A program made the position numbers and the translations under genes. A DNA stretch of 43,440 nucleotides from Burkholderiales bacterium UBA2463. Its GTDB lineage: Bacteria > Pseudomonadota > Gammaproteobacteria > Burkholderiales > Burkholderiaceae_A. Position 1 is the stretch's first letter; each line of letters begins with the position of its first letter. The stretch covers positions 338,502-381,941 of the forward strand of contig DDPR01000010.1 in the NCBI GenBank assembly GCA_002342295.1. The letters are read 5' to 3'. Positions 15,521-24,785 of this stretch are shown here, piece after piece. The notes beneath the pieces were generated by a model, which was not told the DNA's origin, searched no databases, and saw only the letters and a list, made by a program, of their open reading frames with translations.

Positions 15521-17050
15521 CTAGAGGCGCGGGATGGCTGGAAACCGCAAGGCTCCCTGATGGACATGCAGGCGCCCGTACTCTGCGCAGCGACTCAGCG
15601 TCGGAATTGCCTTCCCAGGATTCAGAAGCCCCTTCGGATCAAAGGCGCGCTTGATCGCAAAAAAAGTGAGCCTCTCCTGCGGGGAAAACTGCACGCACAT
15701 GCTGTTGATCTTCTCGATCCCAACGCCGTGCTCACCCGTAATCGTCCCGCCAAAATCCACGCAGATCTCCAAGATCTCTGCGCCGAACTTCTCCGTCGTC
15801 TCAAACTCACCGGGCACGGACGCATCAAAGAGAATGAGGGGGTGAAGATTGCCGTCGCCCGCGTGGAAAACGTTCAGGCAGCGCAGCCCATACTTCTCCT
15901 CCAGCTGCGAAATCCTTCGGAGCATCTCGCCCAGCCGACGACGAGGAATCGTTCCGTCAATACAGTAATAGTCAGGGGAGATTCGCCCCGAGGCGGGGAA
16001 GGCATTCTTGCGGCCCGACCAGAACCGCAGGCGCTCTGCCTCAGACTGGGACACTTTCAGATCGGTGGCTCCACTGCCCGAGAGAACTTGCTTCATCCGA
16101 CCAATCTCTTCGTCGACCTCCTCGGGCGTGCCGTCTGACTCACACAGCAGGATGGCTTGAGCCTCCGTGTCGTAGCCCGCATGAACGAACTCCTCCACGG
16201 CCTCTGTCATTCCCTTGTCCATCATCTCCAGCCCCGCAGGAATGATGCCTGCGCCAATGAGGTCGGCCACAGCCTGACCCGCCCTCTCGACATCGCCAAA
16301 CGAGGCCATGATGACGCGGGCGACCTGCGGCTTCGGAATGAGCTTGACTGTTACTTCGGTGGTTACAGCGAGCATGCCCTCAGACCCAATGACCACCGCC
16401 AAGAGATCGAGACCGGGCGAATCAAGCGCCTCCGACCCAAACTCGAGAACCTCCCCGTCCATGGTGAGGCCGCGAACACGAAGCACGTTGTGGACCGTCA
16501 GTCCGTACTTCAGGCAATGCACGCCCCCCGAGTTCTCTGCCACATTGCCACCGATGGTGCAGGCAATCTGGGAGGAGGGGTCGGGGGCATAGTACAAACC
16601 GTAGGGTGCTGCCGCCTCGCTGATTGCCAGATTGCGAACACCGGGCTGAACCCTTGCCAGACGGGCCACAGGATCAATCGACAGAATCTGCTTGAAACGG
16701 GCAAGGCTCAGAACCACGCCACCACGATGGGGAGTGGCCCCACCGGAGAGCCCGGTGCCAGCCCCTCGCGCCACCACAGGGACCGACCACTGCGAGCAGC
16801 AGCGCAGGACCGCGGCAACCTGCTCCTCGGTTCGGGGCAACGCAACCGCTGCGGGAACGTGTCGATACCCGGTCAGTCCATCGCATTCATACGGCTTGAG
16901 CGCCTCGGCTCGTGTGACAAGACAGTCCCATGGCAGGCAGGCAGCGAGGGCCTCGAGAAAAGGTTCGCGCTTATCTGAAGCCAGGGGCTCGGTCAGATCA
17001 GCGAATCGAAGTTCACCCAATCCAAGTTCGCGCGGCGCATTCATCCCCAT
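15521..17050 (-). CDS. glcD: Glycolate oxidase, catalytic FAD subunit GlcD
   Basis: GlcD is the catalytic flavoprotein of glycolate oxidation, used for 2-phosphoglycolate salvage or growth on algal glycolate. The 509-residue protein has the FAD-binding domain (VVARGAGTGLSGGATPHRGG, GGNVAENSGGVHCLKYG) and the C-terminal oxidase domain with NVFHAGDGNLHPLILFD and GTITGEHGVGIEK. The frame opens ATG GGG ATG; the second ATG at 17044 is equally possible and sits six bases after a TAAACT hexamer. First gene of glcDEF, divergent from the adenosyltransferase across 26 bases. No glcC-like regulator is in the window. Confidence 0.96.
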   Translation of the reverse strand: MGMNAPRELGLGELRFADLTEPLASDKREPFLEALAACLPWDCLVTRAEALKPYECDGLTGYRHVPAAVALPRTEEQVAAVLRCCSQWSVPVVARGAGTGLSGGATPHRGGVVLSLARFKQILSIDPVARLARVQPGVRNLAISEAAAPYGLYYAPDPSSQIACTIGGNVAENSGGVHCLKYGLTVHNVLRVRGLTMDGEVLEFGSEALDSPGLDLLAVVIGSEGMLAVTTEVTVKLIPKPQVARVIMASFGDVERAGQAVADLIGAGIIPAGLEMMDKGMTEAVEEFVHAGYDTEAQAILLCESDGTPEEVDEEIGRMKQVLSGSGATDLKVSQSEAERLRFWSGRKNAFPASGRISPDYYCIDGTIPRRRLGEMLRRISQLEEKYGLRCLNVFHAGDGNLHPLILFDASVPGEFETTEKFGAEILEICVDFGGTITGEHGVGIEKINSMCVQFSPQERLTFFAIKRAFDPKGLLNPGKAIPTLSRCAEYGRLHVHQGALRFPAIPRL

Positions 17051-17056
17051 AGTTTA
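17051..17056 (-). promoter_or_regulatory. Possible -10 element for glcDEF
   Basis: On the minus strand TAAACT ends six bases before the second in-frame ATG of glcD (17044), the spacing expected for a leaderless transcript starting at that A. I see no good -35 element, so this is tentative. Confidence 0.3.
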
Positions 17057-17063
17057 ATGCCGG

Positions 17064-17069
17064 TAGACT
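17064..17069 (+). promoter_or_regulatory. Possible -10 element for the cobalamin adenosyltransferase gene
   Basis: TAGACT lies seven bases before the ATG at 17077. It would give a transcript with almost no leader. The match to TATAAT is four of six, and no convincing -35 element is visible in the 26-base divergent gap. Confidence 0.3.
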
Positions 17070-17076
17070 GAGTGCC

Positions 17077-17709
17077 ATGGGACACCGACTGACAAAAATC
17101 ACGACCCGTACGGGAGACGACGGCACCACGGGCCTTGCTGACGGCTCTCGCTTGGACAAAGACCATCCTCGCATCCAAGCCTTGGGCGAGGTTGACGAAC
17201 TCAACAGTCAGATCGGACTGCTCCGAGCAGACCTTCAAGAGCGCCAGCAAGATGCGCAAATCCAGGCCGATTCGTCCTCACTCGGATCCATTGAGGACTG
17301 TCTCGCGGTCATTCAGCACGATCTATTCGACCTGGGTGGCAGCCTGTGCCTGCCCGGCCAAAGCATCCTGACTGAGGATCGGCTCACCCAGCTCGACGCC
17401 TGGATTGAAGCCTTCAATGCCGACCTGCCCCCCCTCAAAGACTTCGTGCTGCCAGGGGGCTCTCGGGTTGTTGCCCAGGCTCATGTCGCGCGCACGGTTG
17501 CCCGGCGGGCAGAACGTTGCGTGGTCTCACTCAAGGCCGCCGAGCCTGATCGCGAGGATGCGCTCGATGACCTTCCTCGTCTCTATCTGAATCGACTCTC
17601 TGACCTGCTCTTTATCCTCTCGCGCAGCCTAGCCCGGCGACTGGGCGAGGCCGAGGTGGTCTGGCGACGCAGTGCGCTCAGGCAGAGCGCGGGCCCATCT
17701 TCCTCCTGA
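17077..17709 (+). CDS. ATP:cob(I)alamin adenosyltransferase, PduO type
   Basis: The enzyme transfers adenosyl from ATP to cob(I)alamin, making coenzyme B12 for enzymes such as methylmalonyl-CoA mutase. The 210-residue protein has the N-terminal ATP-binding block KITTRTGDDGTTGLADGSR, ALGEVDELNSQIGLLRA, FVLPGGSRVVAQAHVARTVARRAER and a C-terminal LNRLSDLLFILSR. No B12 synthesis or B12-dependent enzyme gene is in the window. It sits between the divergent glcDEF operon and convergent aroG, 11 bases away, with no terminator visible between the convergent ends. Confidence 0.95.
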   Translation: MGHRLTKITTRTGDDGTTGLADGSRLDKDHPRIQALGEVDELNSQIGLLRADLQERQQDAQIQADSSSLGSIEDCLAVIQHDLFDLGGSLCLPGQSILTEDRLTQLDAWIEAFNADLPPLKDFVLPGGSRVVAQAHVARTVARRAERCVVSLKAAEPDREDALDDLPRLYLNRLSDLLFILSRSLARRLGEAEVVWRRSALRQSAGPSSS

Positions 17710-17720
17710 CGAAGGGAGCG

Positions 17721-18797
17721 TCAGTCGGCGGCCGCGGCCCTCACGCGTCTGGCCTTCACGGCCTCTGAGAGCATCTCGAGAATCGTCTGGCTGTCGTCCC
17801 AGGCAATACAGCCGTCGGTGATGCTCTGTCCATAGGTGAGGTCTTTGAGCGTCATTCCCGGCAGCAAATCTTGTCGACCAAAGACCAGGTGGCTCTCCAC
17901 CATGACGCCAAAGATTCGATCGTCCCCATCGGCCACCTGCTGGGCCACCGACTGCGCCACGAGCAGCTGATTCTCAGGCTTCTTGCTCGAATTCCCATGG
18001 CTCATATCGATCATGAGCCGGCAGGCGAGATGGGCGGCAGCGGCATCTCGGCAGACCGCCTCCACACTCTGCGCATCGTAGTTCGGGGTCTTGCCGCCCC
18101 GAAGGATGACGTGACAATCCTCATTTCCTGCGGTCGACACGATGGCCGAGCGCCCCTCGCTGGTCACTGAGAGAAAGTGATGGGGATGAGAGGCGGCCTT
18201 GATGGCATCGAAGGCGATTCGGCAATTTCCATCCGTCCCGTTCTTAAAGCCAACTGGGCAAGAGAGTCCGGAGGCCAACTCACGGTGAACCTGCGACTCG
18301 GTTGTGCGAGCCCCGATGGCACCCCACGCCACCAAGTCGGCGATGTACTGCGGAGAGATCACATCGAGAAACTCCACACCTGCGGGGAGGCCCAAAGCGT
18401 TGATGTGCGCCAGCACCTCGCGGCCTTGATGCAGACCGCTATTGATATCGAAGCTGTTGTCCAGGTGCGGGTCGTTGATGAGCCCCTTCCATCCAACCGT
18501 GGTTCGCGGCTTTTCGAAGTAAACGCGCATCACGATCTCAAGCTCATTGGCATAGCGCTTGCGCTCGCCCAGTAGTTTATGCGCGTACTCCAGGGCGGCC
18601 GTCGGGTCATGGATCGAGCAGGGCCCCATGACCACTAAGAGTCGATCGTCCATCTCATGAAGGATGGCGTGGATGGCTCGACGAGCACCCGAGACCACAT
18701 CGGCAATCGTCTCGGTGAGGGGGATCTTCTCGATCAGTTCATCAGGAGTGATGAGGGGCTTGATGTCCCGGATCCGCAGGTTTGAGGTGTTGTGCAT
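17721..18797 (-). CDS. aroG: 3-deoxy-7-phosphoheptulonate (DAHP) synthase, class I
   Basis: This enzyme condenses phosphoenolpyruvate and erythrose 4-phosphate, the entry step of the shikimate pathway. The 358-residue protein is the AroF/G/H type: VVMGPCSIHDPTAALEYA, MRVYFEKPRTTVGWKGLINDP, GARTTESQVHRELASGL, CHVILRGGKTPNYD, DMSHGNSSKKPENQ. AroE and AroQ of the same pathway also lie in this window, in other operons. I cannot say which aromatic amino acid inhibits it. It starts 9 bases after tldD ends; a TAACAT hexamer over the tldD stop lies six bases before its ATG. Confidence 0.96.
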   Translation of the reverse strand: MHNTSNLRIRDIKPLITPDELIEKIPLTETIADVVSGARRAIHAILHEMDDRLLVVMGPCSIHDPTAALEYAHKLLGERKRYANELEIVMRVYFEKPRTTVGWKGLINDPHLDNSFDINSGLHQGREVLAHINALGLPAGVEFLDVISPQYIADLVAWGAIGARTTESQVHRELASGLSCPVGFKNGTDGNCRIAFDAIKAASHPHHFLSVTSEGRSAIVSTAGNEDCHVILRGGKTPNYDAQSVEAVCRDAAAAHLACRLMIDMSHGNSSKKPENQLLVAQSVAQQVADGDDRIFGVMVESHLVFGRQDLLPGMTLKDLTYGQSITDGCIAWDDSQTILEMLSEAVKARRVRAAAAD

Positions 18798-18806
18798 TGC
18801 GAAATG

Positions 18807-20303
18807 TTACCCCGTGCCCCCGACGGTGAGCCCCTCGATTCGAAGGGTGGGTTGGCCAACACCCACCGGAATACTCTGCCCTTCTTTGCCGCAGGTGCCC
18901 ACACCAGTGTCGAGTCGCAGGTCGTTGCCGATCATCGTGACCCGGGTCAGCGCATCGGGTCCGTTGCCAATGATGGTCGCGCCCTTCACTGGGAATTGCT
19001 TTCGACCATTTTCAACCCAGTAGGCCTCCGAAGCGGAGAAGACAAACTTCCCACTCGTGATGTCCACCTGGCCTCCGCCGAAGTTGACTGCGAAGAGTCC
19101 GCGATGAAGCGAGGAGATGATCTCCTCGGGGTCTTGGTCACCCGACCGCATAAAGGTATTGGTCATTCGCGGCATGGTGAGATGTGCGTAGCTCTCGCGG
19201 CGTCCGTTGCCCGTGACTGACACGCCCATGAGGCGCGCGTTCAGACTGTCCTGCAGATACCCCGTCAATACGCCGTCTTCAATGAGCACATTGCACTGGC
19301 TTGGGTTGCCTTCATCGTCGATGTGAAGAGAGCCTCGAAGGCCCGCCAGGGTGCCATCGTCGACGACTGTCACCCCTTTGGCAGCAACCCTCTGACCCAT
19401 CCGGCCCGCAAAAGCCGAGGAGCCTTTGCGGTTGAAGTCGCCCTCCAGCCCGTGCCCAACGGCCTCGTGCAAGAGCACGCCAGGCCAACCGGGACCCAGG
19501 ACCACAGGCATCTGGCCTGCTGGAGCGGGTCGCGATTCGAGGTTCACCAGAGCCTGACGAACTGCCTCATGGGCATGCCCACGAAGAACATCAGGCGTAA
19601 AGACGGTGAGGTCGGTCCGGCCACCTCCGCCGCTCGATCCCTGCTCTCTGCGACCTTCGGCCTGGGCGATCACGGTGATCGAGAGGCGCACAAGGGGTCG
19701 CACATCCGCGGCGATTCGGCCATCACTGCGCATGACAAGAATCACATCGAGCTCAGCCACCAACGAGGCCATCACCTGCAAAACACGCGGGTCTGCAGCG
19801 CGGGCATAACCCTCCAGCTCCATCAGCAAGGCAACTTTGTCTGCCGCGGTGAGCGCGGCGATGGGGTCGTTCGGAAGGTAGAGGGGGGCTGGGCCACCCC
19901 GCTGAAAGACCTCGCGGTCCCGAACGAGGCGGTCACGCTGGCTGGCCACGAGGACGCCTGCCCGACGTCCGCCCGAACGAGCAATGCTGCGGGTCGTCAC
20001 TGCGGCCTCATGCAGGGCCGCTGGACTCAGGGTGTCGCTGTAGGCAAAGGCAGTCTTCTCCCCCGAGATCGCTCGAACCCCGACCCCTTGATCGATGGAG
20101 TAACTGCCAGTCTTCACGATGCCCTCATCGAGGCTCCAAGCCTCGGCCTTTGAATACTGGAGGTAGAGATCGGCATAGTCGACGCGGTGGGCGTGGATCT
20201 GGGCCAGGGCCTCGTGAAGATCTTGTTCGGAGAGTCCGTGCGGCTCAAGCAGCAGCTGGTGGGCGGCGGCGAGCGAGGCAATGGCGGCGTCGGCGGGAGT
20301 CAT
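18807..20303 (-). CDS. tldD: Metalloprotease TldD
   Basis: TldD forms a heterodimeric zinc protease with PmbA (TldE) that degrades unfolded peptides and matures some ribosomal peptides. The 498-residue product has the metal motif HEAVGHGLEGD in a typical context (GWPGVLLHEAVGHGLE) and the conserved C-terminal VKGATIIGNGPDALTRVTMIGNDL and GTCGKEGQSIPVGVGQPTLRI. The pmbA partner is not in the window. It follows the nitrilase gene by two bases, in the yhdP-nit-tldD order common in Burkholderiales. Confidence 0.97.
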   Translation of the reverse strand: MTPADAAIASLAAAHQLLLEPHGLSEQDLHEALAQIHAHRVDYADLYLQYSKAEAWSLDEGIVKTGSYSIDQGVGVRAISGEKTAFAYSDTLSPAALHEAAVTTRSIARSGGRRAGVLVASQRDRLVRDREVFQRGGPAPLYLPNDPIAALTAADKVALLMELEGYARAADPRVLQVMASLVAELDVILVMRSDGRIAADVRPLVRLSITVIAQAEGRREQGSSGGGGRTDLTVFTPDVLRGHAHEAVRQALVNLESRPAPAGQMPVVLGPGWPGVLLHEAVGHGLEGDFNRKGSSAFAGRMGQRVAAKGVTVVDDGTLAGLRGSLHIDDEGNPSQCNVLIEDGVLTGYLQDSLNARLMGVSVTGNGRRESYAHLTMPRMTNTFMRSGDQDPEEIISSLHRGLFAVNFGGGQVDITSGKFVFSASEAYWVENGRKQFPVKGATIIGNGPDALTRVTMIGNDLRLDTGVGTCGKEGQSIPVGVGQPTLRIEGLTVGGTG

Positions 20304-20305
20304 GG

Positions 20306-21148
20306 CTACAAGACACGGTGCGAAAGAGCAGGCAAGTGTAAGCGAAGCGATGCCATCTGACCGAAATCGACGTTGCCCATCACAAGCCCCTCTCCCGTTG
20401 ATCGCTCTGAGACGATCCGGCCCCAGGGATCGACGAGCATGCTGTGGCCCCAGGTGCGACGACCGTTGTCATGCTCGCCACCCTGGGCACTCGCCAAAAG
20501 CCAGCATTGGTTTTCAATCGCCCGCGCCCTCAGAAGAGTCTCCCAGTGGGCCTCGCCGGTCGTCGCCGTGAAGGCCGCAGAGACCAAAATGAGGTCGGGT
20601 GGCTCGGATCTGTCCGTCGCGCGATAAAACTCTGGAAAGCGAATGTCGTAGCAGACCGACAAGGCGGTGCGACCCGCGACCGTCTGGCATGTGACGGGCG
20701 AAGCACCCGGACAAATCGAGCGCGTCTCGTCGTAGGACTCACTCTCTGTCCTGAAAGAAAAGAGGTGGAGTTTGTCGTAGCGCGCCTTGCACTGGCCATC
20801 AGGTCCAAAGACGAGCATGGCATTGAAAACTCGAGCGGGGTCTGGGCTTTGAATCGGCACGGTTCCGCCGATAAGCCATACACCGTGTTGCCTCGCGGTC
20901 TCGGCGAGGGCCGCTTGGATGGGGCCTCGAGAGGACTCCGATGAAAAGGGTTCAGCGATGAGCACCTTGTCTTGATCGCGCCGACCCATCAGACAGAAGT
21001 ACTCGGGCAGAAGAACCAGGCTCGCCCCCGCCTTGGCGGCCTCCCCCACCCAGTGCCGCATCGCGCCAAGGTTCTCGTCTCGGGAGGAGGAGGAGACCAT
21101 CTGAACGGCAGCAACCCTCACCGGCGGACGGCTCGCGAACACGCTCAA
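20306..21148 (-). CDS. Nitrilase-family amidohydrolase (Nit1/omega-amidase-like)
   Basis: This is a carbon-nitrogen hydrolase of 280 residues with the Glu-Lys-Cys triad: LVLLPEY (Glu), RYDKLHLFSF (Lys) and LSVCYDIRFPE (Cys). The DKLHLF and YDIRFPE context resembles the deaminated-glutathione amidase / omega-amidase group, which repairs or recycles side products of transamination. The substrate cannot be fixed from sequence. It starts with a TTG at 21148 that shares TTGA with the yhdP stop; GGTGA upstream supports this. A GTG at 21142 is an alternative. Confidence 0.92.
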   Translation of the reverse strand: MSVFASRPPVRVAAVQMVSSSSRDENLGAMRHWVGEAAKAGASLVLLPEYFCLMGRRDQDKVLIAEPFSSESSRGPIQAALAETARQHGVWLIGGTVPIQSPDPARVFNAMLVFGPDGQCKARYDKLHLFSFRTESESYDETRSICPGASPVTCQTVAGRTALSVCYDIRFPEFYRATDRSEPPDLILVSAAFTATTGEAHWETLLRARAIENQCWLLASAQGGEHDNGRRTWGHSMLVDPWGRIVSERSTGEGLVMGNVDFGQMASLRLHLPALSHRVL

Positions 21149-24100
21149 GGTTTCACCTCTCGACGAGCGACCTCCGTGACCGAGGGTGCATCCCAGGGGC
21201 CAGTCACTCGGTACTCATAGGCCAGAATCTGCCGCAACGGATCACGCAAGACGTACTGTGCCAAGAAACTGCCCAGACCGATGGCCGGATTGATGAGCGC
21301 ATAACCGAGCGAGGCCAGGCCGGCGTTGAGCTCTGGCAGAACAAGCACTCGAATGTCTTGGGTCTCTTTGGGCAGATAGGCATCGCCCTCAATGAAGACC
21401 GACGCCTGCACGCCCACGATTCGAAGATTCTGGGTGCTCGCGCGACCCCGCTCGAATCGAACGTCTCCCCGCACACGTTGAAAAACAAATCCATCGGAAA
21501 AGATGTCTCGGAAATCGAGGCTGATTCGGGACGGAAGCGACTGCAGGTTGACCACGCCGATGAGCTTCGCAAGTCCCGGGTCAGCCTTAAGAAATCGCCC
21601 TCCCTCCAAGTCGAGGCTCAGCTGACCCCGAAGAGAGGCGACGCGAAAATCGGCGGGCGATCCGTCCCAGGCGAGCTCGCCACGCACAGTGCCGGGAGCA
21701 TCCTTGATGAGGTCGGGGTGCGAGAGCTGCTCGAGCAGCCCCCCTCCACTGAGAACCTTGAGATTCACCTTCAGGCTTGTCTCAGAGGGGGAGTCGGCTG
21801 CGGTGCCGCCTCCTCTTTTGGCAGCCCAGCGACCGCTCGCTTCGAGGCGAGCAGATGGACTCACCACCATCAGCTGACGCACAAGCCAGCCAGATTCCGA
21901 TGAGCTGGGCGCCGCATCGATCGTGAGCCGACCGAACTGGCTTGGTCCCCGCCGAAAATCCTCTGCGATGAGATCAATGCTGGGCCAGCGTCGGGCCTCC
22001 GAGAGGGCCGTCACGGCGTTATCACCCTCCCCCTCCGACTCCGTAGGGGCCTCTGCTCGCGCCTCCTCGCTCGGGCGAGTGAGCCAGAGTCGTGAGAGCC
22101 GAGCCACGAGCGTGCCCTTGGATTCAGAGGGGCCTCGGGCGGCCTGCGGGTTGGCTCGCCACGTCATCTGACCAGCCGCCTCACTCGAATTCAACTCAAT
22201 AGACCACGAACCGGTCTGAGGGGTCGCGCGCGCATTCAGGGCCGTTAGTTTCTGAGACCCCACTCGCATCACCGGGGTGCTCACCTCCACCAGGGAGAGG
22301 CCGGGGCCAGAGCGCGTGTCGTTGCCTCTCACGACGCTGCCCTGACTCAGCTGACGATCGATCGCGTCGAGCCAGCGCTCAAGCGAGAGCGAACTTGCAA
22401 CCACTTGGACGGCGAGACCCTCTGAGCGCGGTTCACGGGCGAGAACGCCCACGCCCAGGGACCCCCTCATCTGACGTCCCGAGGCCGAGAGCTGCTGTTC
22501 GATCAGAGCAGTCAAGCGGTTGTCCTTGGTCTGTAAGGCCCACTGCTGCCTGCGAGAGGCTGCCCCCATGGCCGACTGCCTCAAAGAGAGGCTGAGCGCC
22601 CAGTCGTCCTGCGCGAGCTTTCGGGCCGGAAAGGGCAGACGAATCGCCAGCCCCTTCAGACTGCTCTTGGCCTCCGCGCGAATGCCGGTCCGGTCTGCCT
22701 CCAGCTCAAAGAGATAGGGTGAGGACCCCACGAGCGCACCACGGACCGGCACGCCCACATCCGAGCGCAACCATGCCTCAAGGCCGGGCCCCTGGACCTC
22801 GCCAGAGGCTCGCAGACGCGTCTTGCCCACGTGAGGCACGTGCTCCAGGCGAATGGGGCCGCCCAGCGCCTGCCCAGAGAGTGCGAGGCTCCGAAGCCCT
22901 TCTTCGTTGAAAGCGAGTTGTCCGCCCAGTCCGGACAACTCAGGAATCCCCCCGTCAAGTCGCACGCTTGCCGCCTTAACCTCCAGCTGGCCATTCACGC
23001 GCGACCGATCCGGATCGGAGAGATCCACGAGCAATCCGAGGTCGAGCTGTCCGTGGCCGCTGGCCCGAGCCCCCTCAGTGAGATTGGAGAGCATGCCCTT
23101 CACCGGGGATTGGTTGACGGTCTGAATCAAGACCGCCAAGGGGGAGTCAAATCGACCGGTGAGCGAAAGCATGGGCTGGTCTGCCTCCAGATCGGCGATC
23201 TCCCCCTCGACGCGAGCGAGTCGACTTCCCGCCAACGAGGCTTGGCGACTGCTCACAAAGAGTCGAGGGCCCTCGAAACGCAAATCGATGGCCGCGCGCT
23301 CGAAGACGGGCCACTCGGGCGCAAAAAGCAGGGTGGTCTCTGGCAGGCGAAGACTCGCTTGGAACTGCCCGGACTTGGGGTCCCGAAAGGGAAAGTCCTG
23401 CAGCCGACCGTCGAGAGAGAACTCGCCCGAAGCGGGCCGAGCAGCAGAAAAAGCGCGGCGAATCCAAGCCCGCGCATCGGGCCCCACGGTCGAGGGGACG
23501 TAGGCGAATGCGCGCTCAGGCAGAAGACGCTCGAGCGTGCCGCGAATCTGGGCAGTGCCCGCCTGGCCGTCTTGGAAGCCTTGAGAGCCCCTGGCCCTCA
23601 GCGAGAGGTCATGGTTATCAAGCTCGATCGACTGAAGATGCACTTCCAACGCGCGCGGCAGCCCGCTCGCACTCTCTGTCCAGTCTTTGACAGACCAGTC
23701 CAACACGACCTTCACTCGATCAAAGGCGACGGGCCCAGCAACCAAGAACGAGGGGGCGGAGAGTCTTGCCGGGCCCTCCTCAATCTGCAGTCGGCCCTTG
23801 TCTGCTGCCACACGCAGGCGCCCCGATAGGCCTTGAACCGCAAAGGCCGACGAACCAGATGGTCCCGAGCGAGCTGGGCGCTCCAGCCCGAGGTCTTCAA
23901 ACTCCGCGTCAAGAGTCGATCGCCGCAGTCGACTCGATGCGCTCATCTCGGTCATCTCTCGGACATCACCATCCCAATCGAGCTGCATGGAACGGATACG
24001 ACCGCTCAGCGTGGGAATATCGAGTCCGGAGGTCGCGCGAGCGAGGGCGGGCGACAACGCGGAGAGATCGAGATCTTTGGCCTGCGCAGATAGATGGTCG

Positions 24101-24741
24101 CCGCGAAGCCGCAGAGACATCTGAGAGAGGCTGAGGACGCCCTCATGACGTTGGCCGCGCTCACTCTCATCCACCCAGCTCACGCGAAGCTGGCTCAGCG
24201 AGAAGGGTCCCTGATGAGAGAGGCCCTCAAACAATCGGGGATCAGCGGGCGCGTCCGGCTTGAGCGGGAAGCCCGCCACCCGCGTAAGACCCTCCCGACT
24301 TCGCACCACACGAACATGCACCTCGTCCATGTCGAGGCGAGAGAAAACCGGCAGGCCAAGCCAGACCGACAGGAGACTTCGAGGACCAAACCGTGCCCGA
24401 GTGCCAAGGGCGGAGAGGACCTCATCCCCAGAGGCATCCGTCAGGCTCGCCTGACGGATGGAAATTTGAGGCGAGAGCCATGACTCCCACTCCGCTCGAA
24501 CGCCCACCACTTCTAAGCGCAGCCCCAGGGGAGAGAGGGCCGGCGCGAATTCACGCATCCAGGCCGCGTCGCTATTGAGTCGTGACTCCACCTGGGGCCA
24601 CAACACGAAGCGGGCGTAGGCAAATCCTGCGACACCAACAATCCCCAAAACAAGCGCGAGAATTCCTAGCCACTTCATGAGTTGCCGATGCAGTCCCACC
24701 GAGGGGGGCATGCCAGAGGGTACTGCTGGGTCAGGTGGCAT
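21145..24741 (-). CDS. yhdP: YhdP family AsmA-like envelope protein
   Basis: YhdP-type proteins are large inner-membrane-anchored, periplasm-spanning proteins. In E. coli they act with TamB and YdbH in carrying phospholipids to the outer membrane. The 1198-residue product starts with a single membrane segment (residues ~22-42, GILALVLGIVGVAGFAYARF). A long beta-rich DUF3971/AsmA-like body follows, and the C-terminal part includes LDLEGGRFLKADPGLAKLIGVVNLQSLPSR and a transmembrane-like tail LNAGLASLGYALINPAIGLGSFLAQ. The ATG at 24741 is chosen; later Mets at 24711 and 24678 would also keep the anchor. Divergent from glnE. Confidence 0.93.
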   Translation of the reverse strand: MPPDPAVPSGMPPSVGLHRQLMKWLGILALVLGIVGVAGFAYARFVLWPQVESRLNSDAAWMREFAPALSPLGLRLEVVGVRAEWESWLSPQISIRQASLTDASGDEVLSALGTRARFGPRSLLSVWLGLPVFSRLDMDEVHVRVVRSREGLTRVAGFPLKPDAPADPRLFEGLSHQGPFSLSQLRVSWVDESERGQRHEGVLSLSQMSLRLRGDHLSAQAKDLDLSALSPALARATSGLDIPTLSGRIRSMQLDWDGDVREMTEMSASSRLRRSTLDAEFEDLGLERPARSGPSGSSAFAVQGLSGRLRVAADKGRLQIEEGPARLSAPSFLVAGPVAFDRVKVVLDWSVKDWTESASGLPRALEVHLQSIELDNHDLSLRARGSQGFQDGQAGTAQIRGTLERLLPERAFAYVPSTVGPDARAWIRRAFSAARPASGEFSLDGRLQDFPFRDPKSGQFQASLRLPETTLLFAPEWPVFERAAIDLRFEGPRLFVSSRQASLAGSRLARVEGEIADLEADQPMLSLTGRFDSPLAVLIQTVNQSPVKGMLSNLTEGARASGHGQLDLGLLVDLSDPDRSRVNGQLEVKAASVRLDGGIPELSGLGGQLAFNEEGLRSLALSGQALGGPIRLEHVPHVGKTRLRASGEVQGPGLEAWLRSDVGVPVRGALVGSSPYLFELEADRTGIRAEAKSSLKGLAIRLPFPARKLAQDDWALSLSLRQSAMGAASRRQQWALQTKDNRLTALIEQQLSASGRQMRGSLGVGVLAREPRSEGLAVQVVASSLSLERWLDAIDRQLSQGSVVRGNDTRSGPGLSLVEVSTPVMRVGSQKLTALNARATPQTGSWSIELNSSEAAGQMTWRANPQAARGPSESKGTLVARLSRLWLTRPSEEARAEAPTESEGEGDNAVTALSEARRWPSIDLIAEDFRRGPSQFGRLTIDAAPSSSESGWLVRQLMVVSPSARLEASGRWAAKRGGGTAADSPSETSLKVNLKVLSGGGLLEQLSHPDLIKDAPGTVRGELAWDGSPADFRVASLRGQLSLDLEGGRFLKADPGLAKLIGVVNLQSLPSRISLDFRDIFSDGFVFQRVRGDVRFERGRASTQNLRIVGVQASVFIEGDAYLPKETQDIRVLVLPELNAGLASLGYALINPAIGLGSFLAQYVLRDPLRQILAYEYRVTGPWDAPSVTEVARREVKP

Positions 24742-24785
24742 GATCGAAATTCTTGCATAGCCAGGCGTCGCACAGACGATTTGAC